NCBI RefSeq assembly: GCF_003586445.1
Contig: NZ_CP030028.1
Coordinates: forward strand, 820,501 to 884,500
Reading direction: 5' to 3'
Length of the DNA stretch: 64,000 nt
Origin: Bacillus sp. Y1
GTDB lineage: Bacteria > Bacillota > Bacilli > Bacillales > Cytobacillaceae
The notes below the pieces were generated by a model. That model worked only from the letters and a program-made list of their open reading frames with translations. It did no database searches and was not told the DNA's origin. Shown one piece after another: positions 48,793 through 57,261 of the stretch; within the stretch, counting starts at the first letter, position 1; each line of letters begins with the position of its first letter. A program made the position numbers and the translations under genes.

Positions 48793-50139
48793 GTGGCACA
48801 GCATGAGTTAAAAAGGGAACTGAAAAATCGTCACGTACAACTAATCGCAATCGGTGGAACGATTGGTACCGGCTTATTTTTAGGTTCAGGAAAAGCAATT
48901 TCATTAGCAGGTCCCTCAATCATTTTAGCTTATTTCATAGTGGGTATAGCAACCTTTTTTGTTATGAGAGCATTAGGGGAGCTTTTGTTATCGGATGCAG
49001 GTTATCAATCGTTTACCGATTTTGCAGTGGATTATATTGGGCCATGGGCAGGCTTTGTAACCGGGTGGACGTACTGGTTCTGTTGGATTATGACGGCGAT
49101 GGCCGATATTATTGCGGTAGGAATGTATGTGCAGTATTGGTTTGATATCCCACAATGGGTACCAGCACTTATCTGTTTAATCATTTTATTAGGGTTGAAT
49201 CTATTAACAGTAAAGCTTTTTGGAGAATTAGAATTTTGGTTTGCCATTATTAAAGTTATAACCATTCTGGCTTTAATAGTTATTGGGGTTGTTTTACTAG
49301 TTATTGGATTTAAAACAGAGGCAGGAACGGTTTCTGTACAAAATTTATGGCAACACGGAGGATTTTTCCCGAATGGAATTAGTGGCTTTTTGTTTTCTTT
49401 CCAAATGGTCGTATTTGCTTTTGTTGGAGTAGAGTTGGTTGGTGTATCAGCTGCAGAAACAGCTGATCCAAAGAAAAATATTCCTTCAGCCATTAACAAA
49501 ATTCCTTTAAGAATTCTGTTCTTTTATGTGGGTGCATTAATTGTTCTGCTTAGTATAAATCCATGGAATCAGTTGAATGCAGATACAAGTCCTTTTGTTA
49601 AGACCTTTACTTTAGTAGGTATTCCCGTTGCGGCCGGAATTATTAACTTTGTCGTGTTAACTTCTGCTGCATCTGCGAGTAATAGTGGATTATTCTCTAC
49701 AAGCCGTATTATGTATAACTTAGGGCGTCAAAACGGTGGAACGGGTATGCTTGCAAAATTAAACAAAAATGCAGTTCCAAGTAATGCATTACTTATTTCA
49801 ACGGTCATTGTTTCTGTCGGGACATTATTAAGTAAGCTTATCCCCGAGCAAGCCTTTGGAATTGTGACAACCATTAGTGCCATATGTTTCATTTGGGTAT
49901 GGAGCATTATATTAATCTCTCATATTAGATATAAGAAAACTCGCCCAGATTTACATCAAAAATCAGTTTTTAAAGCTCCACTAACACCGTTTATTAACTA
50001 TGTCGTACTAGCTCTTTTTGGATTTATTTTACTTGTGATGCTTATTTCAGAATCCACTCGTTCAGCATTATTGTTAACACCATTATGGTTTGTTTTATTA
50101 TTTGGTTTGTATTTCTTTAAAAGAAAGAAATCGGTGTGA
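48793..50139 (+). CDS. cycA: Amino acid permease, D-serine/D-alanine/glycine transporter type
   Basis: A 448-residue member of the AAT branch of the APC superfamily with 12 predicted helices. The N-terminal LIAIGGTIGTGLFLGSGKAI and FVGVELVGVSAAETADPKKNIP blocks are diagnostic. It imports glycine and alanine-type amino acids by proton symport. GTG 48793 follows GGAGG. The glycine riboswitch directly upstream strongly supports glycine as a physiological substrate. Confidence 0.92.
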   Translation: MAQHELKRELKNRHVQLIAIGGTIGTGLFLGSGKAISLAGPSIILAYFIVGIATFFVMRALGELLLSDAGYQSFTDFAVDYIGPWAGFVTGWTYWFCWIMTAMADIIAVGMYVQYWFDIPQWVPALICLIILLGLNLLTVKLFGELEFWFAIIKVITILALIVIGVVLLVIGFKTEAGTVSVQNLWQHGGFFPNGISGFLFSFQMVVFAFVGVELVGVSAAETADPKKNIPSAINKIPLRILFFYVGALIVLLSINPWNQLNADTSPFVKTFTLVGIPVAAGIINFVVLTSAASASNSGLFSTSRIMYNLGRQNGGTGMLAKLNKNAVPSNALLISTVIVSVGTLLSKLIPEQAFGIVTTISAICFIWVWSIILISHIRYKKTRPDLHQKSVFKAPLTPFINYVVLALFGFILLVMLISESTRSALLLTPLWFVLLFGLYFFKRKKSV

Positions 50140-50145
50140 AATTGA

Positions 50146-50180
50146 AACACTCTGTCAATAGACAGGGTGTTTTTTTTATT
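50146..50180 (+). terminator. Intrinsic terminator after cycA
   Basis: AACACTCTGTC pairs with GACAGGGTGTT around AATA (one G-U), followed by eight Ts. Confidence 0.9.
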
Positions 50181-50252
50181 TTTTTCTAATAAGAAACATA
50201 AATAAAGAAGTTTAGGTGATTTTAATAATAAAACGGCAAATAGGAGAAATTT

Positions 50253-51383
50253 ATGCAAAGCCTAGGGAAGATACTAATACCCAGACAATTATTTCTATTA
50301 CTAGTCCTATCAACTGGTTTACTAAACCATGTCATACTCATTCCTAATCTATTGACGGCAGCAGGAAGAGATAGCTGGTTAAGTGTGATAGTCGCTTACC
50401 CGATTGCCCTAGTGTTTCTATGGTTAATCTATTACATCGTAAAAAATAGTCCGAATGAGGGATTCTTTTTTATGGTTCAAAACCGTTTAGGAAACATGTT
50501 TTCATATTTTTTACGAGCTCCAGTTGTACTATTTTTATTTATTAGCGCCTATGTAACCTTTAGAGACCTGATGATCTGGTTAAGTGCCTATTTTCTTGCT
50601 GAAGCACCTATTATGATAATCAATATCGTATTAATTATTGTGTGCTACATCGTTACTCTATCAGGTGTAAAAACCATGGCAATAGCAAGTGGACTATTGT
50701 TACCTATTGTCGTTTTACTAGGATTCTTTATTGCATTAACTAATACGGATTTTAAGGACCCAAGTCTGTTATTCCCTGTATTAACAGACGGATATAGTCC
50801 TTTACTAAGAGGAACGATCTACGTTCTTGCGGGACTATTAGAACTTTATATTGTGGTTTTGTTACAACCTTTCTCACAAGAACGTATTACATTAAAACAA
50901 CTTTTAATACTACTAACCGTATTAACTGGATTAATTTTCGGTCCACTCTCAGCCTCCATTATGGAATTTGGTGTTGTTGAGTCAGTGAACTTTCGATATC
51001 CTGCGTATGAGCAGTGGAGGGTACTTAATATTGGAGAATACATCTCTAATCTTGACTTCTTTGCTCTATACCAATGGTTAAGTGGAGCACTGATACGAAT
51101 TGGATTATTTATGTATCTTTTAGGGTATCTTTTATCACGAAAAAAGCGTGAGTACCGGCTGAATCCTAAGCTTGTAGGGATGATGTATTTCTTACTATTA
51201 GGAGTTGCTTTAATAAAGGTCGAATCATTCACTTTTTATCAAATCATTTATTTGTATGTTTTTCCGATTACACTAGCTTTTTTCTTAATTCAGATTTTAC
51301 TGTCTGCTTTTATTATTTTTGTCTTAAAAAAGAGGGATAAACAACATGAAAAGGAAAATGAACTCGGATCCAGTTCTTCGTAA
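50253..51383 (+). CDS. Spore germination receptor subunit B (GerAB family permease)
   Basis: A 376-residue protein with ten transmembrane helices, of the spore-germination branch of the APC superfamily (PRQLFLLLVLSTGLLNHVILIPNLL near the N-terminus). In germinant receptors this subunit binds the germinant. AGGAG precedes the ATG. Its end overlaps the A-subunit gene by 38 bases. It is the first gene here; in the reference gerA operon of B. subtilis the order is A-B-C. Confidence 0.9.
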   Translation: MQSLGKILIPRQLFLLLVLSTGLLNHVILIPNLLTAAGRDSWLSVIVAYPIALVFLWLIYYIVKNSPNEGFFFMVQNRLGNMFSYFLRAPVVLFLFISAYVTFRDLMIWLSAYFLAEAPIMIINIVLIIVCYIVTLSGVKTMAIASGLLLPIVVLLGFFIALTNTDFKDPSLLFPVLTDGYSPLLRGTIYVLAGLLELYIVVLLQPFSQERITLKQLLILLTVLTGLIFGPLSASIMEFGVVESVNFRYPAYEQWRVLNIGEYISNLDFFALYQWLSGALIRIGLFMYLLGYLLSRKKREYRLNPKLVGMMYFLLLGVALIKVESFTFYQIIYLYVFPITLAFFLIQILLSAFIIFVLKKRDKQHEKENELGSSSS

Positions 51384-52806
51384 ATCCTTTAAGGATAAAA
51401 CAAGCCTACTCACTGAGAAGCTGAAGAAAAGCGATGATCTATCATGTAAGGAACATGGTCAAGAGGCTGAGAAGTATAAGATCCTCTTTCTGGAATCGTT
51501 AGTTGATAGTCAATACTTAGATCAATATATATTACCTAGAATAAGCGGTGGCGAGAAGGGCATAGTGAAAGCGAAATTGACTTCTTTGTTTCAGGCGGAA
51601 GATGTGTCTGAAAAATCAATGGACGATTTGTTGCAACTAGTGTTTGAAGGACATGTCCTATTTGATTTTCACAAGGAGCTATTAAGTATTCAAGCGGGCA
51701 ATTTCCCAAAAAGACAGCCTGAGGAATCGGCTCTTGAAACTTCCATTAGGGGACCAAAGGATGGTTTTGTTGAGGATTTAAAGACGAACATTTCATTGGT
51801 TCGTCGGAGACTCAATACATCTTCTTTATGTGTTGAAAAATATACACTTGGTACAAGAAGCAATACAAAAGTAGTCCTTATGTATATTGAAGATATTATA
51901 GATAAAAGGGTACTTGAAGAGGTTCATACGCGATTAGACAAGGTAGAGATTGATGTATTGACAAGTATATATGATTTGGAGTCATTAATTCGTGATCGAC
52001 CGTATTCCATTCTTCCAAGTATGGACTATACAGGTCGACCAGACTTTATCGTTCAAGCCTTGATCCAAGGTCGGTTTGCTCTAATTGTAGAAGGAAATCC
52101 GACTGTCTCCATTGCTCCAACCAATTTATTATTACAAACGAAATCTCCTGAAGACAATTATATTAGCTATACATATGTAACATTGGAAAGAATTATGAGG
52201 ATGTTAGGAGTGACAGTGTCAGGATTTTTACCTGGAGTTTGGATTGCTTTTTCAGCTTTTAATATCGAACAGATTCCCTATTTACTTGTAGCTACGATAT
52301 CTATATCACGTTTTGGCTTACCCTTGTCTGCACCCATTGAAATGTTTGTTATTTTATTTTTATTTGAGTTATTTAATGAAGCAGGAGTACGTTTGCCGCG
52401 AGCTATTGGACAAACGGTAGCAGTCCTCGGGGGCTTAATTGTGGGAGATGCCGCCATTAGAGCAGGCTTAACTTCTCCCACGATGCTGGTAGTTGCTGCC
52501 ATTACCTATATTTCGTCCTTTACCTTAGTGAATCAATCGTTAAGTTCAGCCATTACCATCATCAGATTTTTGGTTCTTATTTTAAGCACTTTTTTTGGAT
52601 TATTTGGTGTTGTTATAGCCTATATACTAACCATTATTTATTTATCAACGATTTCTTCTTTTGGTTCTCCTTATCTAGGAGCATTAGCACCTGTGTCATT
52701 AAAAGAAGCTATTAAGTCTTTTTTAAAAGCACCTACGCAGTATTACAAAACTAGAACATCCGCCACGAGTCCTAATGACAAAACAAGAGGTGGGGATGGA
52801 ATATGA
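51346..52806 (+). CDS. Spore germination receptor subunit A (GerAA family)
   Basis: A 486-residue protein of the GerA family. A soluble N-terminal half with DFHKELLSIQAGNFPKR-like and DKVEIDVLTSIYDLESLIRD blocks is followed by RPDFIVQALIQGRFALIVEGNPTVSIAPTNL-type sequence (given here only as landmark) and four to five helices. It sits in the spore inner membrane with the B and C subunits and conducts ions on germination. AGAGGG precedes the ATG; it overlaps the B gene and the C gene start. Confidence 0.9.
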   Translation: MKRKMNSDPVLRKSFKDKTSLLTEKLKKSDDLSCKEHGQEAEKYKILFLESLVDSQYLDQYILPRISGGEKGIVKAKLTSLFQAEDVSEKSMDDLLQLVFEGHVLFDFHKELLSIQAGNFPKRQPEESALETSIRGPKDGFVEDLKTNISLVRRRLNTSSLCVEKYTLGTRSNTKVVLMYIEDIIDKRVLEEVHTRLDKVEIDVLTSIYDLESLIRDRPYSILPSMDYTGRPDFIVQALIQGRFALIVEGNPTVSIAPTNLLLQTKSPEDNYISYTYVTLERIMRMLGVTVSGFLPGVWIAFSAFNIEQIPYLLVATISISRFGLPLSAPIEMFVILFLFELFNEAGVRLPRAIGQTVAVLGGLIVGDAAIRAGLTSPTMLVVAAITYISSFTLVNQSLSSAITIIRFLVLILSTFFGLFGVVIAYILTIIYLSTISSFGSPYLGALAPVSLKEAIKSFLKAPTQYYKTRTSATSPNDKTRGGDGI

Positions 52807-53963
52807 TGAAAAGTTGGTTTATTTGTATCGTAAGCTGTCTTCTGCTAACAAGTTGTTCAGGGTTGAAAAATATTCAAGATTTAACCTATATTGTAGCAAT
52901 AGGGCTTGATTATGATAAGGAAAGTAAGGAGTATAAGGCCTATCTACAAGGTTTAAGTTTTGCAAATGTGGGAAAGCAGGAAGGAGGGAAACCTAGTGAA
53001 CCTGTCCCTATCTTTGTTGCATCGGCTAAAGGTGAAACCCTCAACTTAGCAGTTAGTAACCTCTATAAAATGTCCGAACCTCCCCTGTTTTTTGGACATG
53101 TAAAGACACTCATACTTACTCAAGCAATTGTTGAGAACAAGTTTAATGAGGTAATGAAAGAAATCGGTAGAAATCGATCCCTGAGGCCAACCCTCCGCAT
53201 TATTACTACATCAGAGGATATGGAAGACATTCTAAATGTAAAGGCCTTGTTTAATTACCCTGCTGTGTACACTGTACTTTATAAGAAAAATCAATATGAA
53301 TTAGCACAAAATGAGATTAAACCGACGATGTTAATGTTTTTTTTAAGAGAGTTTCATGAGCCTATGGGAATGGCCAAAATTCCTACTGTGAGTATTGATA
53401 AAGAAAGTTGGAAGGCAGATGGTCCTTATCCTATCTTATACTTTGATGGGTATTCAGTATTTCAACAACAAAAGTACATTCAAAACCTCCCCTTTAAAGA
53501 TGCTGTTTATATTAATTGGTTAAGAGAAAAGCACGTGGCAATGAATCAAAAAGTAGAATTGGATGGAAGTTTAATCGCTGTAGTAAAGTTATCTACTCCT
53601 AAGGTTCAGGTTAATTATGAAGATAATCTTAGTGCGCCGGTGTTCTCTTTGAACGTCTCAGTAGAAGCGGATCTATTAGAAAAATTAAAAGAGGTTCCTA
53701 TTAAGAAGGTAAAAGAAATTATTCAGAAAGATATCGAAACGAAAGTAAGAGAGCTTTATGTTAGTGGAGTTGAAAAGAGGATAGATGTTCTTAATCTAGG
53801 AGAAAAATGGTACAGAGCAAACCCAAAGAAATATAAAGAACTAGAAACAACAAACCGCTTTTATTTAGAAAAAAACTCGTTAAAAAATGTAAAAGTTTCT
53901 GTTAAGATTCTTCATTATAATGGTTACAAATATGAAAAACGAGTCCATGAGGATTTTGAGTAA
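52803..53963 (+). CDS. Spore germination receptor subunit C (GerAC family lipoprotein)
   Basis: A 386-residue lipoprotein with signal and lipobox LTSC near residue 18. GerC-family blocks include LTYIVAIGLDYDKESKEYKAY near the N-terminus, NRSLRPTLRIITTSEDMEDIL, and the C-terminal NVKVSVKILHYNGY. It is anchored on the outer face of the spore inner membrane. Start 52803 overlaps the A-gene stop (ATGATGA); ATG 52806 is an alternative. Last gene of the receptor operon. Confidence 0.9.
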   Translation: MMKSWFICIVSCLLLTSCSGLKNIQDLTYIVAIGLDYDKESKEYKAYLQGLSFANVGKQEGGKPSEPVPIFVASAKGETLNLAVSNLYKMSEPPLFFGHVKTLILTQAIVENKFNEVMKEIGRNRSLRPTLRIITTSEDMEDILNVKALFNYPAVYTVLYKKNQYELAQNEIKPTMLMFFLREFHEPMGMAKIPTVSIDKESWKADGPYPILYFDGYSVFQQQKYIQNLPFKDAVYINWLREKHVAMNQKVELDGSLIAVVKLSTPKVQVNYEDNLSAPVFSLNVSVEADLLEKLKEVPIKKVKEIIQKDIETKVRELYVSGVEKRIDVLNLGEKWYRANPKKYKELETTNRFYLEKNSLKNVKVSVKILHYNGYKYEKRVHEDFE

Positions 53964-53968
53964 TGTGA

Positions 53969-54005
53969 GGCACTTTGTCAAAGAGACAAGGTGTTTTCTT
54001 TTTTT
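53969..54005 (+). terminator. Intrinsic terminator of the ger operon, invaded by IS at its tail
   Basis: GCACTTTGTC pairs with GACAAGGTGT around AAAGA, followed by TTTTC and a T tract that contains the 8-bp IS target copy. Confidence 0.85.
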
Positions 54006-54044
54006 ATTAAGCTATGTTAGAGGATACTGTTGATTTTTAAAATT

Positions 54045-54078
54045 AAAAAGGGAACTCCAGAGTTGTTCGGAGTTCCTG
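54045..54078 (-). terminator. Terminator inside the IS1595 element
   Basis: GGAACTCC (54051-54058) and GGAGTTCC (54069-54076) form the stem; on the minus strand it runs into TTTTTAATTTT, just after the passenger gene. Confidence 0.85.
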
Positions 54079-54089
54079 AATGTTCAAAA

Positions 54090-54545
54090 TTAGTTTTCAA
54101 ACAATTCCTTTTTCTCTTCTTTGGATAAACCCGTAAAAAACTTTTTATGTACCCTTAGTTCCTTCTCTTTTTTAGGGAATGTCTTTTCCAACCAAGTTAC
54201 TGCCATTGGTGTATGTTCAGGTTGGGAGTTGACTTTTTCTAAAAACCATTCATATTCTTTAACTATTTCATCTGTTATAAGATTTGTGTCTTTCTTTCTG
54301 CTTTTATAGTCGAGTTTCGCTAATTCAATTGCTGTAATAAAACCATTAATCTTCTTTACTACTCCAATTTCAGAAGGCATCCGCTCGTCGTTTATTGATA
54401 CAAAATAATATATATAATTGGGTAATCTAAAAAGTCCTTTTTTTGTATCTTTACTATTAGCAATATAAAGCCAATCTCCCTTGTTTGCATAACAATTTAA
54501 GTCGGCATCTTTAATTGCAATTAACATTTTGTCGTACTTTTTCAT
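54090..54545 (-). CDS. Passenger protein of the IS1595 element, unknown function
   Basis: A 151-residue soluble, Lys-rich protein (MKKYDKMLIAIKDADLNCYANKG at the start, ending in charged helices). No signal, no membrane segment, and no family recognised. It lies inside the insertion sequence, 41 bases after the transposase gene, with AGGTGTATT before its start and its own terminator, so it moves with the element. Passenger genes are known in this family; here the cargo role is unknown. Confidence 0.62.
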   Translation of the reverse strand: MKKYDKMLIAIKDADLNCYANKGDWLYIANSKDTKKGLFRLPNYIYYFVSINDERMPSEIGVVKKINGFITAIELAKLDYKSRKKDTNLITDEIVKEYEWFLEKVNSQPEHTPMAVTWLEKTFPKKEKELRVHKKFFTGLSKEEKKELFEN

Positions 54546-54586
54546 AATACACCTCTTTTCTCAAACATATCTATTATGACTAATAC

Positions 54587-55627
54587 TCATATGGAAAATT
54601 TTGATAACCTCAGTTTATCATAGGTGAAAACAGTTGAATACAGGCAACTTTGAACAATCATTTTGCTAACGGTTGTGTCGTCATTTCGATGTTTGATTTG
54701 GTCGAGAAATTGAAACCAGCTCAAATAATGGTCGAGGTATTTTGTAGCCACACCATTAAATCGATTTATCCAGCCCTTTAAACGACTGTGATAACTATTT
54801 ACATTTTGAATATGATAAACACCACGAACACGTTCCTTACCATCTGATTTAAATCTATAATGCTCAAGTCCTTTTTCTTTTGCGTAGGTCATAAATGCCC
54901 GCCAAGCATCAGTACAAAGAACATTTGAAGGAGTAAGTTTAGAACCTATTGCTTCTTCCAACCGAGTTTTCACAATCCGACCCTGACCTACCACCTTCGA
55001 GTATGTTGCCTTTTGACGGTCTCTTGCCACAAGAACGCAGACTTGTTCTTTGCTGATACCTCGCTGGGAAGACGAACCTCCGCGTTTTCGAGCTTTTCGA
55101 CCTTCAACTTTACGTTTCCCTTTTTCCGAGTACAGAAAATAAGTCTCGTCCATTTCCACGATACCTTCGAATTGTTCAAAATCCATCTCTTTAATGGCTG
55201 AAAGGAGTTTATGCCTCCAATAGAATAAAGTTACAAAATGAACTTCTAAGAGTTCTGACGACTTACGAAGTGAATAACCTTCTATCATACACTGAACGAA
55301 CTCCAACCATTTATGAGGAAGATGAGTACGATAAAGAGGGGTATTCGTTACATCAGTAAACGTCTTTCCACAATCTTTGCAGCGGTATCGTTGGCGTTCT
55401 AAAGTACGACTACCTATTTTTACATTGTACTTACCAAAACGAACTGCGTTATTGGAATGGCAATGAGAACAAGTAAATCCATCTTTATGCTTCCGCTCTG
55501 AAACCTCTTTAAATACAGGCTCACTCGCATTATAGGAAGCTAGAGATTTAGCAAAGAACTCTTTCAGGCGGTATTGGTCTGCTGTACTTAACTTTTGGAT
55601 TTCTAGGATGATGTCCTTCAATGCCAT
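54587..55627 (-). CDS. IS1595-family transposase (ISXO2-like)
   Basis: A 346-residue transposase. The N-terminal zinc ribbon has CSHC and CKDCGKTF; the helix-turn-helix region reads IEGYSLRKSSELLEVH; the ISXO2-type catalytic core has GIVEMDETYF, the later LCTDAWRAFM, and the HIQNVNSYHSRLKGWINRFNGV-type ending. ATG 55627 is used; a TTG at 55636 is in frame. No frameshift or truncation is seen, so it may be active. Confidence 0.92.
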   Translation of the reverse strand: MALKDIILEIQKLSTADQYRLKEFFAKSLASYNASEPVFKEVSERKHKDGFTCSHCHSNNAVRFGKYNVKIGSRTLERQRYRCKDCGKTFTDVTNTPLYRTHLPHKWLEFVQCMIEGYSLRKSSELLEVHFVTLFYWRHKLLSAIKEMDFEQFEGIVEMDETYFLYSEKGKRKVEGRKARKRGGSSSQRGISKEQVCVLVARDRQKATYSKVVGQGRIVKTRLEEAIGSKLTPSNVLCTDAWRAFMTYAKEKGLEHYRFKSDGKERVRGVYHIQNVNSYHSRLKGWINRFNGVATKYLDHYLSWFQFLDQIKHRNDDTTVSKMIVQSCLYSTVFTYDKLRLSKFSI

Positions 55628-55812
55628 TCTTAACAACTCGCTCTCGTTCTATTTACATTCATTATAGAACAAGAGTTCGTTTTATTCAAATATCAACAGA
55701 GTTATTTAACATAGCTTTTTATTATATAAAAGTAGAACAAGCAATTGTTCATAAAACTCAACATAGGATAATAGCATTATGTTCTCTAAAAAGAAATGGT
55801 TGGTGGAACACG

Positions 55813-56991
55813 ATGAAAAAGACATGGCTGTTAGGCTTTGGATTTTTTAGCATCAGTATCGGATGGTCACTGTATAACGGATTTGTACCATTTTTCCTTG
55901 ACAATTATTTAGCGAGCACCGCACTAATTGGTTTTTTAATGACCATTGATAACTATATTGCTCTATTTTTGCAGCCTTATATTGGGCAACGTAGTGATCG
56001 AACGAATACAACCTATGGCAGACGAATGCCTTACTTGCTTGTGGGAATACCTCTAGCTGCTTTATTTTTTGCACTTATCCCTTTTCACAATAGCTTTTTG
56101 ACATTAATAATTTGCATGTTGTGCATGAACTTGTCTATGGCTCTATTTAGATCCCTGACCATTGCACTTATGCCGGATATCACACCAGAATCCCAGCGTA
56201 CCAAAGCAAATGGAATTATTAATTTTATGGGTGGAGTCGGTGCCATATTGGCGTTTAGTCTGGGCTCCTATTTGTTTAGTGTAAATGAATCAACTCCTTT
56301 TTTAGCTGTTTCCGTGATTTTTTTGGTGGCTTTATGGGTTTTGTACAAAAATATTATAGAAAAACGGGATGCCCTATTCTATTCAGTTACATCCGCACCG
56401 AAGCTAAGTTATAAAGATGAGTTAAATCAGCCAACGGTCATTTTATTAGCTGCAATCTTTTTCTGGTTTATTGCGATACAAGGAATGGAAGCCTTATTTA
56501 CTTTGTACGGAGTAAATGAACTAGGATTAACCAAAAGCGCTTCTGCCTTTTCATTAGCTTTCTTTTCATTAAGCTTTGTCTTGTCGGCCATTCCTTCGGG
56601 GGTGCTAGGTGCTAGGTATGGAAAGAAAAGGATCATTATATTAGGGATCATCGGTTTAATTTTTGTGTTTCTTTTGTTAACTACTGTTCAAACCGTTCTA
56701 TTTCTTCGTATCCTTTTATTAGCTGGTGGAGTTTTTTGGGCATGTATTAATATTAATGCCTATCCATATATTGTCTCGACAGGTAGCGAACATAGTTATG
56801 GAACTAGAACTGGTTTGTACTATTTAATTTCTTCACTGTCGGCCATTATTTCACCACCAACATTAGGGGTCTTTATTGATCTCTTTGGTTTTGGAATATT
56901 GTTTTATGCTGCTGCGGGAAGTATGGTTGTTGCGTTTCTTTGTATGTTGAAGGTGAAGAAGCCGGATGAAGAGATTATTTTTGAAGAATGA
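55813..56991 (+). CDS. MFS sugar transporter, SLC45/GPH-like
   Basis: A 392-residue major facilitator with 12 helices. The loop after helix 2 reads QRSDRTNTTYGRRMPYLLVGIPLAA, as in the SLC45/glycoside transporter group that moves disaccharides or other sugars with protons. The apparent longer frame from 55621 runs across the IS end and has no homology, so ATG 55813 is used; its ribosome site (GGTGG) is modest. The IS lies 96 bases upstream and may have removed or changed the native promoter. Substrate unknown. Confidence 0.82.
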   Translation: MKKTWLLGFGFFSISIGWSLYNGFVPFFLDNYLASTALIGFLMTIDNYIALFLQPYIGQRSDRTNTTYGRRMPYLLVGIPLAALFFALIPFHNSFLTLIICMLCMNLSMALFRSLTIALMPDITPESQRTKANGIINFMGGVGAILAFSLGSYLFSVNESTPFLAVSVIFLVALWVLYKNIIEKRDALFYSVTSAPKLSYKDELNQPTVILLAAIFFWFIAIQGMEALFTLYGVNELGLTKSASAFSLAFFSLSFVLSAIPSGVLGARYGKKRIIILGIIGLIFVFLLLTTVQTVLFLRILLLAGGVFWACININAYPYIVSTGSEHSYGTRTGLYYLISSLSAIISPPTLGVFIDLFGFGILFYAAAGSMVVAFLCMLKVKKPDEEIIFEE

Positions 56992-57030
56992 GAGCTTTTG
57001 GAAAGGTAGAGTGTCTTAAAATAATTTTTC

Positions 57031-57059
57031 TTGACCGATCATAAACAGACACTTATAAT
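57031..57059 (+). promoter_or_regulatory. Strong sigma-A promoter of the OFA transporter gene
   Basis: TTGACC (57031-57036) and a perfect TATAAT (57054-57059), 17 bases apart. The expected start near 57066 gives a leader of about 195 bases, containing the terminator at 57181. Confidence 0.7.
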
Positions 57060-57180
57060 TAGTAAAAATCATGATAGCTCTTTTTAATGTCAATGAGACA
57101 AGGGGAAGGGAAATCATTTCAACTGTAATTATTAAATTTGTTTGGTTGCTTATGTAAACACAGTGTTTGTGAGTATAGAA

Positions 57181-57226
57181 GAGACCAGCGAGGATGGGTT
57201 CCCATCACCGCTGGTCTCTTTTTTTA
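57181..57226 (+). terminator. Intrinsic terminator inside the OFA gene leader (possible attenuator)
   Basis: GAGACCAGCG (57181-57190) pairs with CGCTGGTCTC (57209-57218), with an inner ATGGG/CCCAT, then TTTTTTT. It ends 36 bases before the TTG start and lies downstream of a strong promoter, so the gene can only be expressed when it is bypassed. I recognise no known riboswitch in 57066-57180. Confidence 0.8.
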
Positions 57227-57261
57227 ATGGGCAATTTTCTAAACTTAAGGAGGTTTTCTAT

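Larger units (their letters stand above)
54010..55716 (-). mobile_element. IS1595-family insertion sequence with passenger gene
   Basis: 1707 bp. The ends are imperfect inverted repeats: AGCTATGTTAGAGGATACTG at 54010 and, inverted from 55716, AGCTATGTTAAATAACTCTG, both followed by TTGAT. The flanks carry an identical 8-bp direct repeat TTTTATTA (54002-54009 and 55717-55724), the length expected for this family. It contains the transposase gene and a second, unrelated gene, each on the minus strand. Confidence 0.88.

Noticed and set aside
55621..55812. N-terminal extension of the MFS protein
   Set aside because: It runs over the IS1595 terminal repeat and lacks any homology; the family start is at ATG 55813.
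57066..57226. T-box or known riboswitch before the OFA gene
   Set aside because: No T-box sequence, no specifier loop and none of the conserved cores that I know could be found.
57142..57261. N-terminal extension of the OFA transporter
   Set aside because: The extra codons pass through the leader terminator; the AAGGAGG site clearly serves TTG 57262.
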